From Actinomycetota bacterium (GTDB lineage Bacteria > Actinomycetota > Humimicrobiia > Humimicrobiales > Humimicrobiaceae): a stretch of 5,408 nucleotides of DNA. The stretch lies in NCBI GenBank assembly GCA_018897225.1, contig JAHILC010000220.1, forward strand, positions 1-5,408. Direction: 5' to 3'. The first letter of the stretch is position 1; every line of letters starts with the position of its first letter. The notes under the pieces are model-generated. The model saw only the letters and a list, made by a program, of their open reading frames with translations. It was not told where the DNA came from and did no database searches. The position numbers and the translations under genes were made by a program. Positions 5,383-5,408 of the stretch are shown here, piece by piece.

Positions 5383-5408
5383 AGGCTGCTTGCCAAAACG
5401 CATAGAAA
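5383..5408 (+). repeat. Right copy of the dprA-derived direct repeat, running off the window
   Basis: These last 26 bases match 3913-3938 of dprA at 25 positions; the only difference is C at 5399 for A, which would change Ser to Arg in the dprA frame. The match continues to the final base, so the true copy is longer than what is visible. In the dprA frame a TGA (5381-5383) stands immediately upstream, and no dprA sequence precedes it. The copy is therefore a 5'-truncated dprA remnant, not a second gene start. Confidence 0.88.

Noticed and set aside
1..5408. CRISPR array, tRNA/rRNA, transposase or integrase
   Set aside because: No regularly spaced repeats, no tRNA-like arms and no recombinase motifs were seen. 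The lack of an integrase also weakens, but does not exclude, the integrated-element reading, since the block may extend beyond the window or be a decayed remnant.

Overview
The window is AT-rich bacterial DNA. Its left three quarters are a compact, one-direction housekeeping and competence cluster: the end of a type I signal peptidase (lepB), then rnhB (RNase HII), yraN (UPF0102 nuclease-like protein), comM/yifB (Mg-chelatase-like AAA+ helicase) and dprA (RecA/ssDNA loader). This order is well known in Gram-positive and several other lineages. With the low G+C, Asn/Ile/Lys-rich proteins and AT-ending codons, it suggests a low-GC, probably anaerobic bacterium (Clostridia-like, or a low-GC candidate phylum such as Atribacterota). 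The taxon is an inference; no marker in the window fixes it.

Positions 1-4051: five genes on the + strand with short gaps (18, 13, 61 and 14 bases). The only clear internal promoter is in the 61-base gap before comM. It is a TTGACT-17-TATAAT promoter whose start point would fall on the comM ATG, so comM-dprA may be read from a leaderless mRNA. ComM (branch-migration helicase) and DprA (RecA loader) act one after the other on incoming single-stranded DNA in natural transformation. RNase HII and YraN are general nucleic-acid maintenance proteins.

Positions 4052-5382: an accessory stretch of different character. It holds (i) about 300 bases with no intact gene, including a good ribosome binding site in front of an ATG that meets a stop after three codons; (ii) a minus-strand, locally GC-richer toxin-antitoxin pair, an AbrB-type antitoxin followed directly by a VapC/PIN ribonuclease; and (iii) a + strand fragment of an AAA_14/DUF4143-type ATPase without its Walker A region and C-terminal part.

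Positions 5383-5408 (window end): a near-exact second copy of an internal piece of the dprA 3' end (3913-3938, 25 of 26 bases identical). It begins just where the ATPase fragment breaks off. The accessory stretch is therefore bracketed by direct copies of dprA sequence. This is the most notable structure here. It could be an island integrated at the dprA 3' end, a segmental duplication, or an assembly join.
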